Shown here in pieces: positions 7,564 to 17,000 of a stretch of DNA of 64,000 nt. Under the pieces are notes generated by a model, which saw only the letters and a program-made list of their open reading frames with translations, was not told the origin of the DNA and searched no databases. The stretch's first letter is position 1, and each line of letters begins with the position of its first letter. The translations under genes and the position numbers were made by a program. The stretch covers positions 248,001 to 312,000 of the forward strand of contig NZ_JADEWH010000001.1 of assembly GCF_015207755.1 (NCBI RefSeq), given 5' to 3'. The DNA comes from Nodularia sp. LEGE 06071 (GTDB lineage Bacteria > Cyanobacteriota > Cyanobacteriia > Cyanobacteriales > Nostocaceae).

Positions 7564-7911
7564 ATGAAACTTGAGGATATATATCAATTCTTTGAGAATC
7601 CTCCGCCAACTTATCTCTGTCAGGAACTAGCAGTTTGCTACATTTTGGATATTTTATTACAAGGTGAATCCTACGGAACTGAGTTGATCCAGCGATTGGA
7701 AACTGAATACCCTACCTATCGGCTTTCGGATACTGTACTTTATAGTGCGATCAAATTTCTCGAAGACGAAAGGGCGATTACTGGGTATTGGAAGAAACTC
7801 GAAGGGCGAGGTCGCCCCAGGCGGATGTACCAAGTTTCTCCAGAATGGCAAGAACGATCACAAAGTTTGGCCCATCTTTGGCATGATTACAGCAAGGGGA
7901 GAACAAATTAA
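7564..7911 (+). CDS. PadR-family transcriptional regulator
   Basis: The 115-residue protein has the PadR winged helix: AVCYILDILLQGESYGTELIQ (helix and turn), YRLSDTVLYSAIKFLEDE (recognition helix) and a wing with GRGRPRRMYQVSPEW. PadR proteins are usually repressors that respond to small molecules. The gene lies 54 bases upstream of a CCB1-like assembly factor on the same strand, so the two may be cotranscribed. The ligand is unknown. The start ATG is in the family position. Confidence 0.88.
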   Translation: MKLEDIYQFFENPPPTYLCQELAVCYILDILLQGESYGTELIQRLETEYPTYRLSDTVLYSAIKFLEDERAITGYWKKLEGRGRPRRMYQVSPEWQERSQSLAHLWHDYSKGRTN

Positions 7912-7965
7912 TGAATAATTGATCATAAATAAGTCTACTCCCATGAAAACAATAATAATTTAGTT

Positions 7966-8499
7966 ATGGATACTGCAATTGTGCCATCTACATTGCTGCT
8001 CACCTTGTTGTTATCAGTTGGGCTGTTTTTCTTTATTCGGGCTTCCACCAAAGACCGCACAACAAAAGCACAACTTGTCTCTGAACAAGACGAAAATGCT
8101 TTAATGTCGAAGGTTAAGGAGTATTTTCGCTCACGTTCTTACCAAGTAGCAGCAATTGACCGAGAAAAAAATCAAGTCATTTTTGAAGGTTTTGTGCAAC
8201 CTAGCTGGTTTTTAGCTGTGTTTTTAACACTGCTGGCATCTGCGGGTATGGCCTGTCTGGCATTGGTTTTATCGCTGCTGTTTCCTAATTTCGGTACTTG
8301 GTTTCTCGCATTGGTACTACTTTCACCTTTGAGCGGTCTGTTTTATTGGCAAAAAGCTGGAAGATTTGAGAAGGTATCGTTCCAGATAGAAAAAGCAACC
8401 CAAGGTGAACTTAGTTCTCCTAGTAAAATTACTATAATTGCCCATCGAGATGAACTGATGGAGTTACAGAGGGCTTTACAATTAAAATCTGCTGATTGA
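7966..8499 (+). CDS. CCB1-type cofactor assembly protein for cytochrome b6 (complex C subunit B)
   Basis: The 177-residue protein has an N-terminal membrane span (residues 7-25), a short soluble part and a second hairpin of spans (about 82-125), then a soluble C-terminus (KITIIAHRDELMELQRALQ). This layout and the opening IRASTKDRT match the CCB1 family, which helps attach haem c(n) to cytochrome b6 in the thylakoid. In chloroplasts CCB1 works with CCB2 and CCB4, which are not encoded here. petN is encoded 28 kb away. Confidence 0.78.
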   Translation: MDTAIVPSTLLLTLLLSVGLFFFIRASTKDRTTKAQLVSEQDENALMSKVKEYFRSRSYQVAAIDREKNQVIFEGFVQPSWFLAVFLTLLASAGMACLALVLSLLFPNFGTWFLALVLLSPLSGLFYWQKAGRFEKVSFQIEKATQGELSSPSKITIIAHRDELMELQRALQLKSAD

Positions 8500-8973
8500 C
8501 CAATAGTTCTTTAATGGTACAAACCCCCAGAATTATCTGTGGGTCGAACCAAGATCCAAAATCCAAAATCTAAAATCTAAAATCTAAAATTGTTTGACAT
8601 GAGGGAGGAGGACAAGGTTTGCAGCTACATAAGTTTTCCCTACGACATGGCATCGCAGGGAAAAGATTATATATGCTTACAGAGCCTCTTGGGCAATCCA
8701 TTGGAGGAGAGCGCAACTCAACTCTCACTTGCGGATGCATTTTGCTCTATCTGACTCCCCTCTGCATCATTTGACTAGAGATCAATTCACACAAACCAAC
8801 GTGGTTTGAAAAGAAGTTGATTTTCCCATTAAGTCCCATTAATTGGACTGTATATGTTGGCAAATCAGTCACAAACTTAAAAAAAACCAAAACTTTGCAT
8901 AAACTGAGCAACTTTACTAGTTAAATGATTGTCAGAAGCCACATTCACTCACTTTAAGATCACCATTTATGCT
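8500..8973. other. Intergenic region with heptamer repeats and hairpins
   Basis: Bases 8550-8590 are a heptamer tandem repeat (AAAATCT/AAAATCC units, STRR type). Further on, an imperfect hairpin at 8634-8664 (TTTTCCC with GGGAAAA arms) and a G-rich start near 8600 suggest a possible structured RNA. No coding frame is convincing. Confidence 0.4.
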
Positions 8974-9291
8974 TTAGCGGCTAGCCATAGCTACTGGTTC
9001 CATACCTGCTGGAGATTCTAATGTCCGCAGGCTGGGAAACAAGAAATGGTTTTCTTCTACGTATTGAGCGCCAAACAGTCCCTTTTCTGCCCAGAAATAA
9101 CGGTCTGTAGTGTGTTCATTTCGCTTTACAAGTAGCAATGCTGGTGGCGCGATCCCTTCAGCTTGAATGAATTTTCTCGCTGCTGTTACCGGTTTTTCTT
9201 CGCCACTTTCGATGCTATATTGAGGCACGTGTTCTAGAATGCGTCGCCCTTCTTGGCGACGACGACTTTTCCGCTTACGTCTTCTTGCCAA
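8974..9291 (-). CDS. DUF3155 domain protein
   Basis: This small conserved cyanobacterial protein starts with a very basic stretch (ARRRKRKSRRRQEGRRIL) and continues with VTAARKFIQAEG, LLLVKRNEHTTDRYFWAE and GLFGAQYVEENHFLFPSL. The function is unknown. The basic N-terminus hints at nucleic-acid or ribosome contact. A TTG at 9291 is chosen as start because GGAGG lies 8 bases before it and the family begins at this point. The ATG at 9312 would place that ribosome site inside the gene and add seven unconserved residues. Confidence 0.82.
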   Translation of the reverse strand: MARRRKRKSRRRQEGRRILEHVPQYSIESGEEKPVTAARKFIQAEGIAPPALLLVKRNEHTTDRYFWAEKGLFGAQYVEENHFLFPSLRTLESPAGMEPVAMASR

Positions 9292-9555
9292 CCTATTTTC
9301 CTCCTCTTTCAAGCTATAGATTGTAGTTATAGCTACAAAATCCGTCGCAATTATATAAGTTCTAGTTCAAAATATCAAGTGTTCTTAAACTTTTGATACA
9401 GAAAAATAACATTTGAAATTGGTAAAGCATATAATCCCCCGGTGCAAACCATTACTGCAAAGATTTAGTTAAGCTTTATTCAAAGAGTGAGAAAAAATAA
9501 AGCAACTTTCTTCTATCTTCCCTCAAATTCTGTGATCCTGAGCAAAAGCTAAAAA

Positions 9556-10968
9556 ATGTTAATGTCTGCCAGTTCAGATTTTGTTGCTCTATGCCGAGAG
9601 CAAATAGCACTGCTAACCCAAGGGCTGGGCGCATCTTTAAGTGTTGTTTACTTAACACAAGAATTGGTAGATGCTCCTGCTAGTGAGGCCAAACTAATTC
9701 CTGTGGTGGTTTTCCCGGAGACAGCAGTATTACGATTAGGGGAAGAAATAGCTGAGTCCACTGTTGCGGATGTTTTGGTACTACCTCAGCAACAGAGTAA
9801 GTTATTGACAGCTGGGACGGGATCACCTATTTCATCACAGGAGACAACGAAACCAGATGCTGAACAACCGGATTTAAAAGCGGAATCTCGGCTGAGTGAA
9901 CACCAAATTGTGTTGCCTCTAATTCATGAGGGTGTGATGATGGGGCTATTGGTGACGGGTAGAGAAGATAGGGATTGGAATGAAAAAGAGCAAAGCGAAA
10001 TTCAGAAAATAGTCCAGACGCTAGCGATCGCCTGTATTCTAGATCAACGTCGCGCCTGGTTACAGCATCAGCTACATCAACAACAAATTCTCCAAGAACA
10101 GCAGCGAGATTTACTCGATAACCTCCTGCACCAGTTTCGTAACCCTTTAACGGCATTACGTACCTTTGGCAAACTGCTATTAAAACGGCTGCGACCAGGT
10201 GATCCCAACCATGATGTCGGAGCGAATATCGTCCGGGAAAGCGATCGCCTGGAAGAATTGCTGCGACAATTTGATCAAGTAATTGACTGGACAGAGGCAG
10301 ATTTCGCGCCGTTGTCATTGCCTGAACAGGAAGTATTTGTAGAAGCAACTGTGGAAAGAGAACCTAAACCAGCACTATTATTGCCGGGAACGGGAGAAAA
10401 AGAAACTGATTGCTTTGTAGTGGATTTATTAACACCATTATTAGTGTCAGCGAAAGCCATAGCACAGGATCGCCATCTACAACTGAAAACAGAAATCCCG
10501 CGGAATTTGCCCCTGGTACAGGCTAATGTCAAAGCCTTACAAGAAGTATTGAGCAATATCATTGATAATGCTCTAAAATACACTCCACCGGGCGGTAAGA
10601 TTGTCATTCAGGTAGGGCAAGAAAAAGCTCATTTTCAAGGAATTGCTATTAGTAATACTGGGTCTGGGATTCCACTAGAAGATTTAGCACATTTGGGAGA
10701 ACGCCATTATCGGGGAGTACAAGCGCAAACTGAAATTCCTGGTAGTGGTTTGGGGCTAGCGATCGCCAAGCAATTAATCACACAAATGCAGGGCGAAATT
10801 GAAATTTTCAGCCCTGCAATTAATTCAACTATGTCTTCAACCGATGCACCCGGAACTACTTTTATAATTTGGTTACCTATGAGGAAGCAGGGGAGCAGGG
10901 CGCAGGGGAGCAGGGAGCAGGGAGCAGGGGGGAAAGATTATGAATTCCCAATGACCAATGACCAATGA
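9556..10968 (+). CDS. Soluble GAF-type sensor histidine kinase
   Basis: The 470-residue protein has an N-terminal GAF-like sensor (about residues 10-165), a coiled linker rich in glutamine and the HisKA motif LHQFRNPLTALRTFGKLLL with the phosphoacceptor histidine. The HATPase domain follows, with the N box NIIDNALKYTPPG, G1 (SGIPLE) and G2 (GSGLGLAIAKQL). There is no membrane span. No response regulator is adjacent, so the partner is elsewhere. The last ~28 residues after IIWLPM are encoded by short tandem repeats and are not part of the kinase fold. Confidence 0.9.
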   Translation: MLMSASSDFVALCREQIALLTQGLGASLSVVYLTQELVDAPASEAKLIPVVVFPETAVLRLGEEIAESTVADVLVLPQQQSKLLTAGTGSPISSQETTKPDAEQPDLKAESRLSEHQIVLPLIHEGVMMGLLVTGREDRDWNEKEQSEIQKIVQTLAIACILDQRRAWLQHQLHQQQILQEQQRDLLDNLLHQFRNPLTALRTFGKLLLKRLRPGDPNHDVGANIVRESDRLEELLRQFDQVIDWTEADFAPLSLPEQEVFVEATVEREPKPALLLPGTGEKETDCFVVDLLTPLLVSAKAIAQDRHLQLKTEIPRNLPLVQANVKALQEVLSNIIDNALKYTPPGGKIVIQVGQEKAHFQGIAISNTGSGIPLEDLAHLGERHYRGVQAQTEIPGSGLGLAIAKQLITQMQGEIEIFSPAINSTMSSTDAPGTTFIIWLPMRKQGSRAQGSREQGAGGKDYEFPMTNDQ

Positions 10969-11002
10969 CCAATACCCAATACCCAATACCCAACACCCAA
11001 TG
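10887..11002. repeat. Two tandem-repeat tracts (GGAGCAG and CCAATAC/CCAATGA heptamers)
   Basis: A purine-rich tract built from GGAGCAG-like units (to about 10931) is followed by CCAATGA and CCAATAC heptamers (10948-11002), the STRR type known from heterocystous cyanobacteria. The tracts cover the 3' end of the kinase gene and the gap to the convergent SLH gene. Confidence 0.85.
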
Positions 11003-11003
11003 A

Positions 11004-12254
11004 CTATTTAACTGAAACTAGGAACTGTTGATTGATTGTCATTTGTAAATCGGTATTTGGTGCGATGGTGATTAAGTCAACGCTGTTTCTACCAAAGAAC
11101 AGACCAATCAAACCACCGATAGCCGCACCACCCAGGACTTCTTCTGTAGCGACTGCGCGATCGCCTGTGACAGCAGACACCGCAGCCGCAGCACCAGCAC
11201 CTAATACAGTATTCTTGATAATTCCACTGGTGCTAGTACCCTTTCTAATGGTTTCAGTTTTAGTAATTACTTCTGAAGAAGCGTTAATCGGATACTCTTC
11301 ACCTGTGGTCAAAATGAGTTTTTCCGCCACGAATTGAGAACCGCCTTGAGCTGGTTGGAGTTTACCAACAACTCGACTACCAGCCGGAATAACTACAGTT
11401 CCTTCTTGGGTCACTACACTTTGGTCTACTGTCAAAGTCAAAGGTGCTGTTTCATCTTTGGTCACCAGAATTTTTTCTGCCTGATCATACTTCACAGGAA
11501 TAGCAGTTCCTTGGGGAATGGTCACAGATACAGGTGTGGGTGTGGTAGGTTGCAGAGCGACGATATAGGGAGAATTAATTGCTGAGGCTTGACCAGAACG
11601 GACTAAAGCCTGATAGATAAAAGCTGCTACCTGTGCGCGTGTGGCTGTTGCAGTGGGATTCAGGAACTGAACGTTAGGATAGTTCACTACCATTCCCTGT
11701 TCAGTGGCGGCGGCGACGGGACTACGCGCCCAGTCAGCAATATTAAAGTTATCACTGAAAGTTTGCAGCGTGGTTTGGGTATTAGCAGTGGGCGAATAAT
11801 CGAGACCGTTGGCTAAAGCCACCAAAACCTGTTGGCGGGGAATAGCTTGATTAGGCTCAAAGCGATTACCGGGATATCCTGATAAGAAGCCGATGGTATA
11901 GGATTGTCGAATCGCATTAGATGCCCAAAAATTACTGGGGACATCCACAAAATTAATTGCTTGCCGTTCTGCTGCTTTTGAGAAAGCGTTGTTAATCATT
12001 GCCGCAAATTGAGCGCGGGTTACTGCTTGTTCGGGACGGAAACTACCATCAGGAAAACCAGCAATTACTCCTCTTTGTGACAATTGTGCAATGAACGGTG
12101 CTGCCCAATAGTTAGACTGAACATCAGAAAAGCTGGTTTGAGCGGTTTGAGCTAAAGATGGTGCAGCTGTGATCAAGGGTGCTACAGTGCCTGCTGTGAC
12201 GCTCAAAGCCATAAGTGCAGCAGTTCCAGATTTCCAACCATTTAAATGTAACAT
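11004..12254 (-). CDS. S-layer homology (SLH) domain protein with glycine-zipper C-terminus
   Basis: The 416-residue exported protein has a signal peptide (to about residue 36, ending SLAQ). Three SLH modules follow, roughly at residues 40-100, 102-160 and 165-220 (FSDVQSNYWAAPFIAQLSQR, FVDVPSNFWASNAIRQ, FSDNFNIADW). SLH modules bind cell-wall polymers. The C-terminal half has a beta-rich segment (IPQGTAIPVKYDQAEKILV) and a glycine-zipper membrane-like stretch (GAGAAAAVSAVTGDRA, GGAAIGGLIGLFFG). The next gene upstream (13108-13815) is a paralogue of this half without SLH modules. Confidence 0.88.
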   Translation of the reverse strand: MLHLNGWKSGTAALMALSVTAGTVAPLITAAPSLAQTAQTSFSDVQSNYWAAPFIAQLSQRGVIAGFPDGSFRPEQAVTRAQFAAMINNAFSKAAERQAINFVDVPSNFWASNAIRQSYTIGFLSGYPGNRFEPNQAIPRQQVLVALANGLDYSPTANTQTTLQTFSDNFNIADWARSPVAAATEQGMVVNYPNVQFLNPTATATRAQVAAFIYQALVRSGQASAINSPYIVALQPTTPTPVSVTIPQGTAIPVKYDQAEKILVTKDETAPLTLTVDQSVVTQEGTVVIPAGSRVVGKLQPAQGGSQFVAEKLILTTGEEYPINASSEVITKTETIRKGTSTSGIIKNTVLGAGAAAAVSAVTGDRAVATEEVLGGAAIGGLIGLFFGRNSVDLITIAPNTDLQMTINQQFLVSVK

Positions 12255-12811
12255 TGTGTTTTACTCCAGTAAATTTAAGTTTTTTTTCTCTTACCTATTT
12301 TGACAAGTTACGTGATTAAAAGTTCCGCATTTTTTCTTTTTAATCTGTAACCTAGCAACCTTTAATAATTTGTAAATTTCGTATTTCTACTATTAATAAT
12401 TAATAGCTATACCATTCCTGGATGACAATTATCCTAATTAACCTAAGTTGGCATAATTTGGTTGTCAGCTTGTGGCACTTCATCTTGTGGTCTAATCAAA
12501 AGCAGGCTGGGAGAACTCGATTGAGCGCTTAGTCCACAGTGATCACAGAGAATTGGTATTGATATTAATGTTTTACAAATTGCAATTGGATTGCCCGCTC
12601 AAGTGCGTTTTAACTTGGGTTTGATAGTTGGTTAATCATTCAATGAGTGATTACGAACAACAGCAAGCTCAAACGAACTTATATATTTACTGAGACGCGA
12701 CAGCAATAAAAATAGTTGCAATTGCTATGAAATATTTTTGACTCTTTCTCTATGAGGATTCAACTAGCTCTGATGTCTGTCTTTTGGTATAGACAGGGAC
12801 AAACATTCTAA

Positions 12812-12840
12812 AACCCCGGCTTTCTAGATAAACTGGGGTT
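12812..12840. terminator. Possible hairpin terminator
   Basis: AACCCC and GGGGTT arms enclose about 16 bases. It lies beyond the stop of the 13108-13815 gene on the minus strand but about 270 bases away, and has no T run, so it may be only a dispersed repeat. Confidence 0.35.
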
Positions 12841-12923
12841 CGGAAGTATGGACAGGCTCACAAATGACGAGAAAAACGTTGCTGAATTAATGTATGAATC
12901 GTTAAGCAATAGCACTCCTCTCA

Positions 12924-12995
12924 GCCCCCTAAATCCCCCAAAATTGGGGGACTTTGAAGGTTTGGTTCCCCCCAGAATTGGCGGGCTAGGGGGGC
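12924..12995. repeat. Palindromic MITE-like repeat with C-run and G-run ends
   Basis: The ends GCCCCCTAAATCCCCC and GGGCTAGGGGGGC are near complements, with an internal AATTGGGGG arm. Repeats of this kind are common in Nostoc-type genomes. Confidence 0.65.
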
Positions 12996-13107
12996 AAATC
13001 ATACTCCTATTCAGCAACGCCGCAAAAATGAAGCGATCGCCTACTCGATTTACAGTAGCGATCGCTTATGGGAGATAATTAAAATCACGGCGGTAATAGA
13101 GTCAAGC

Positions 13108-13815
13108 TTAATAACGCTCTATGACTAAATTAGAATTAAGTGCCAGTCGCAAATCTTGTTCTGGTCTTAAGACGAATACCTCAGCTTGTTCTTTCCGTAG
13201 CAGGACACTGGCTAAAGCACCAGCCGCCGCACCACCCACAGGTTCTAAAATTTCAATTCTGCGGTTACCTGTAATTAATGAAATTGCCGTAGCAGCACCA
13301 GCACCAATAGCCGCATCTGTCAATATTTTGCCGCTATTATTGCGGCTAACTTTTTCGGTTCTGGTCACTATCCCAGAAGAAGCATTAATTGGCTGGCGAC
13401 GGCCAGAGGGAAAGACTAATTCCCGTGCTACGAATTGCACACCTCTGATATTGTCATTATTTCTGTTTGTACCATTGAAATAGACAGGTTCTAGCCGTCC
13501 TACAACTTCAGTCTCTCTAGGAATTAAGACATTTCTCTGACTATCGGTGATGTCGCTGGAAATTTTCAATGTCAGGTCTAATGATTCCCCACGAGTCACA
13601 ACCACTTGCTCTTTGTCGGATCTCACAGGAAAACTGACGTTGGCGTTAGCAGGAATTGTGACTGTTCTCGATTGTTGCCCAATTGATCTCGGTTGCCCAA
13701 TATTATACTGAGCATGAGCAGGAGCAAAGGCCATCATGGGAGCAACGGCAGTGGTAGTAATTGCCATTGTCATGAGTGCGGCGGTTTTAGATTTCCATTG
13801 ATGCAGGGTAGTCAT
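13108..13815 (-). CDS. Exported glycine-zipper protein, paralogue of the SLH protein's C-terminal half
   Basis: The 235-residue protein has a signal peptide ending in AHAQ (about residue 36). It then repeats the plan of the neighbouring SLH protein: IPANANVSFPVRSDKEQVVV (compare IPQGTAIPVKYDQAEKILV there), a beta-rich middle, VAREL-FPSG-INASS matching VAEKL-TTGEE-INASS, and a glycine-zipper segment (AAIGAGAATAISLITGN, GGAAAGALASVLL). Even the signal peptides are alike (LHQWKSKTAALM and LNGWKSGTAALM). A tandem duplication with loss or gain of SLH modules is the simplest reading. Function unknown, likely envelope. Confidence 0.75.
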   Translation of the reverse strand: MTTLHQWKSKTAALMTMAITTTAVAPMMAFAPAHAQYNIGQPRSIGQQSRTVTIPANANVSFPVRSDKEQVVVTRGESLDLTLKISSDITDSQRNVLIPRETEVVGRLEPVYFNGTNRNNDNIRGVQFVARELVFPSGRRQPINASSGIVTRTEKVSRNNSGKILTDAAIGAGAATAISLITGNRRIEILEPVGGAAAGALASVLLRKEQAEVFVLRPEQDLRLALNSNLVIERY

Positions 13816-14097
13816 AATGATACTTGCACTTTATGTCTGTAATGTATGATCTGACGAGGATTTACGGTAATTGTTTCTAATTTTGTTGAACCGTGACTAT
13901 AGTCATAGGTCAATGAAAATTTTTTCCGAGATCAGCAAAATCATTTGCCTAATATGAAAAAGGTAGTGATCATATTGTTAATTTTCGTAAAATTACTGAC
14001 TTCAAGACTAGAATAGTGATAATCACATAGCTAAACTATCAAAGAGTGCATCTGTACTGCTAGTTTGTAAAACATTAGATGTGGCGCTATAGCCTCA

Positions 14098-17000
14098 ATG
14101 ATTCCAGTACAACTTATCCTCAAAAATTTCCTCAGTTACCGTGATGCAACTTTAGATTTTCGCGGTTTGCATACGGCTTGTATTTGTGGTTCTAATGGTG
14201 CTGGTAAATCTTCTCTTTTAGAAGCAATCACCTGGGCAATTTGGGGTGAAAGCCGTGCCGGTGTTGAAGATGATGTGATTCATTCAGGTGCGAAAGAAGT
14301 TCGAGTTGATTATATTTTCCAATGTAATCAGCAAAAATATCGGGTAATTCGTACACGAGTTCGCGGGGCTAGTGGTGTCCTAGAATTTCAAATAGAAACT
14401 GCTTCTGGGTTTCGCGCCTTGACTGGGAAAGGAGTCAGAGCTACACAGGATGTGATTTTAGAACACATCAAACTTGATTACGATACTTTTATTAATTCTG
14501 CTTACTTGCGTCAAGGTCGTGCTGATGAGTTCATGATCAAGCGTCCCAGTGAACGCAAGGAAATTTTAGCAGAGTTATTAAAACTCAATCAATATGATCA
14601 ACTGGAAGAACGGGCAAAAGAGACATACCGCCAGTTTAAAGCCAGGGCGGAAGAATTAGAGCGTTCTTTGGAGTCGAGCCAAGTTCAACTGCAACAACGG
14701 GAAACAACACAAGCCCAAAAAGCCGAGTTAGAAACTGAACTCAACCAACTGCAACAAGTCCAAGCCTTTGAGAATATTCAATTACAAAGTTTGCAAGTTG
14801 TCCAGCACCAGCGCCAAAATTGGCAACAACAACTGGATTTTGTCAGGCAACAACATCAAAATTTAACTCAAGATGGCGATCGCTTGCAACAAGAACAGTC
14901 AGCAGTTCAAAGTCAGTTATCAGATTTAGAAGCCATCTTAAATCAGGAAACGGAAATTAAAACTGGCTTTACAGACTATCAAACTCTGCAAGCTCAAGAA
15001 GAAGCTTTTGCCACTAAATTTCAAGAATACACCCGTGCAACGGCATTACTGCAACAAAAGCAACAGCAACTAACTAGCCAAATTCACGAACTAGAAAGGC
15101 AACTGCAACAAGTTCAAGGACAATTAGTTGCATTAGAACAACAAGAGCCAGAAATTCAGCACACTCTCAATAAATCGGCGGATGTCGAAGCGGCTTTAAC
15201 CCAACTTACCGCAGCTCGTCGCCGGGTGACTGATTTAGATGAACTGCAAATGCAAGTTTCTCCTTTGTTGCAGCAACGGCAAAACCTCCAAAGTCAACTG
15301 GATAGAGTTCATGCAGGTTTAGTAGCACGTCTAGAACAGTTACAAGCTACAGAAAACCAACTGCAACGCTCTTCACAACGTCAACCGCAACTGCAACAAG
15401 CGGCGAGAGACTTGGGAATCCAAATTGAGCAAATGGAGAAAGACAAAGTTTATCTGCAACGAGTCCAGGAAAAAGGGCAGGAAAGACGGCATTTTATGGA
15501 ACGTCTGCAAGCTCAACAACGGGAATATGAAAGATTATTGGGTGAATTGGAGCAAAAACTGCAAATGCTTCGCACCCCGGATGCAATTTGTCCTCTGTGT
15601 GAGCGTCCTTTAGATGAACATCATTGGAATCGCGTTGTAGATAAAACTAAAGATGAGTACAAGGATACTGAGGGGCAATTGTGGGTATTCCGGGAACAAT
15701 TAGCAGTTTCAGACCGAGAAATTCAGGTACTGAGGCAGGAATATCGGGAAATCTTCCAAAAGTTATCACCTTATGACTCTTTACGAGAACAAAGAGGTCA
15801 ATTAGCTGCACAACTGCAATCTACCAGTGATGCTGACCAACAATTACAACAACTAGCTGCGGAAAAAGAACATTTAGAGCGATCGCTGCAAGTGGGTGAT
15901 TACGCCCCTGACAAACAAGCAGAATTGCGACAATTAGAAGCATATTTACAACAACTGAATTATAATGAGCAAGACCATGCTTTGGCTAGAAGTGAAGTAG
16001 AGCGCTGGCGATGGGCAGAAATTAAACAAGGGCAAATTAAAGACGCAGCCAAGCGACAAGCTCAAATAGCCGCCCGCAAACCAGAATTACAAGCAACGAT
16101 TTCCCAATTACAGACTCAAATCCAGCAGGATCAGACTGATTCTGACTGCGCTCAAGAAATTACTCAACTTCAGCGTCAGATTGTCGAAATCGGTTACAGT
16201 TCAGAGCAACACAACAGCCTGCGCGTAGCTGTACGCCAAGCCCAATCTTGGCAATTACGTTATCAACAACTTTTATCAGCGCAGCAGCAGTTTCCCCAAC
16301 TCCAGAAACGATGGCAGGATTTAGAGGCTTCGAGAAGCGAGAGATTACAAGAGCGGCAAAAACTGGTTACTCAAATTGAAAGTATTACTCAAGAGTTAGC
16401 CCAATCAGCTAATCCCACTGAGCAAATCAACGCTTTAGAGCAGCAAATTCAAAGCCGCCGACGGCAACTTGATGAGAAAATCGCGAGTTTGGGGCGTTTA
16501 GAACAGTTGATGCTGCAATTATCAACGCTGCAAAATCAGTATGAACAACAGCAGCAGCAATTACAATCTTGTAAGCAGGAACAACGAGTTTATCAGGAAT
16601 TGGCGCAGGCGTTTGGTAAAAATGGCATCCAAGCACTGATGATTGAAAATGTGTTGCCTCAACTGGAAGCTGAGACGAATCAACTGTTATCGCGGTTGAG
16701 TGCTAATCAATTGCACGTACAATTTATTACTCAAAAATCTGGGCGCAGTAGTAAGGCGAAGAAGAAAAATGCTAAGTTGATTGATACTTTAGATATTTTA
16801 ATCGCTGATTCTAGGGGGACGCGAGCTTATGAGACTTATTCTGGTGGGGAAGCATTTAGAATTAACTTTGCCATCCGTTTAGCCCTGGCGAAATTATTGG
16901 CTCAAAGGGCGGGTGCGGCGTTGCAATTACTAATTATAGATGAAGGCTTTGGGACACAGGATGCCGAAGGATGCGATCGCTTGATTGCTTCCATAAATGC

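Larger units (their letters stand above)
12255..13107. other. Intergenic region with repeats
   Basis: The 853 bases include the SLH gene promoter region, a hairpin at 12812-12840, a C/G-tract palindromic repeat at 12924-12995 and two HIP1 sites near 13036 and 13060. The overlapping open frames follow the repeat and are not genes. Confidence 0.55.

Noticed and set aside
8560-8790. 6S RNA or another named cyanobacterial RNA
   Set aside because: No consensus element could be matched by eye, so it is listed only as a possible structured region.
12808-13078. Short frames on both strands
   Set aside because: They follow the C/G-tract repeat and a hairpin; their proline- and glycine-rich peptides reflect the repeat.
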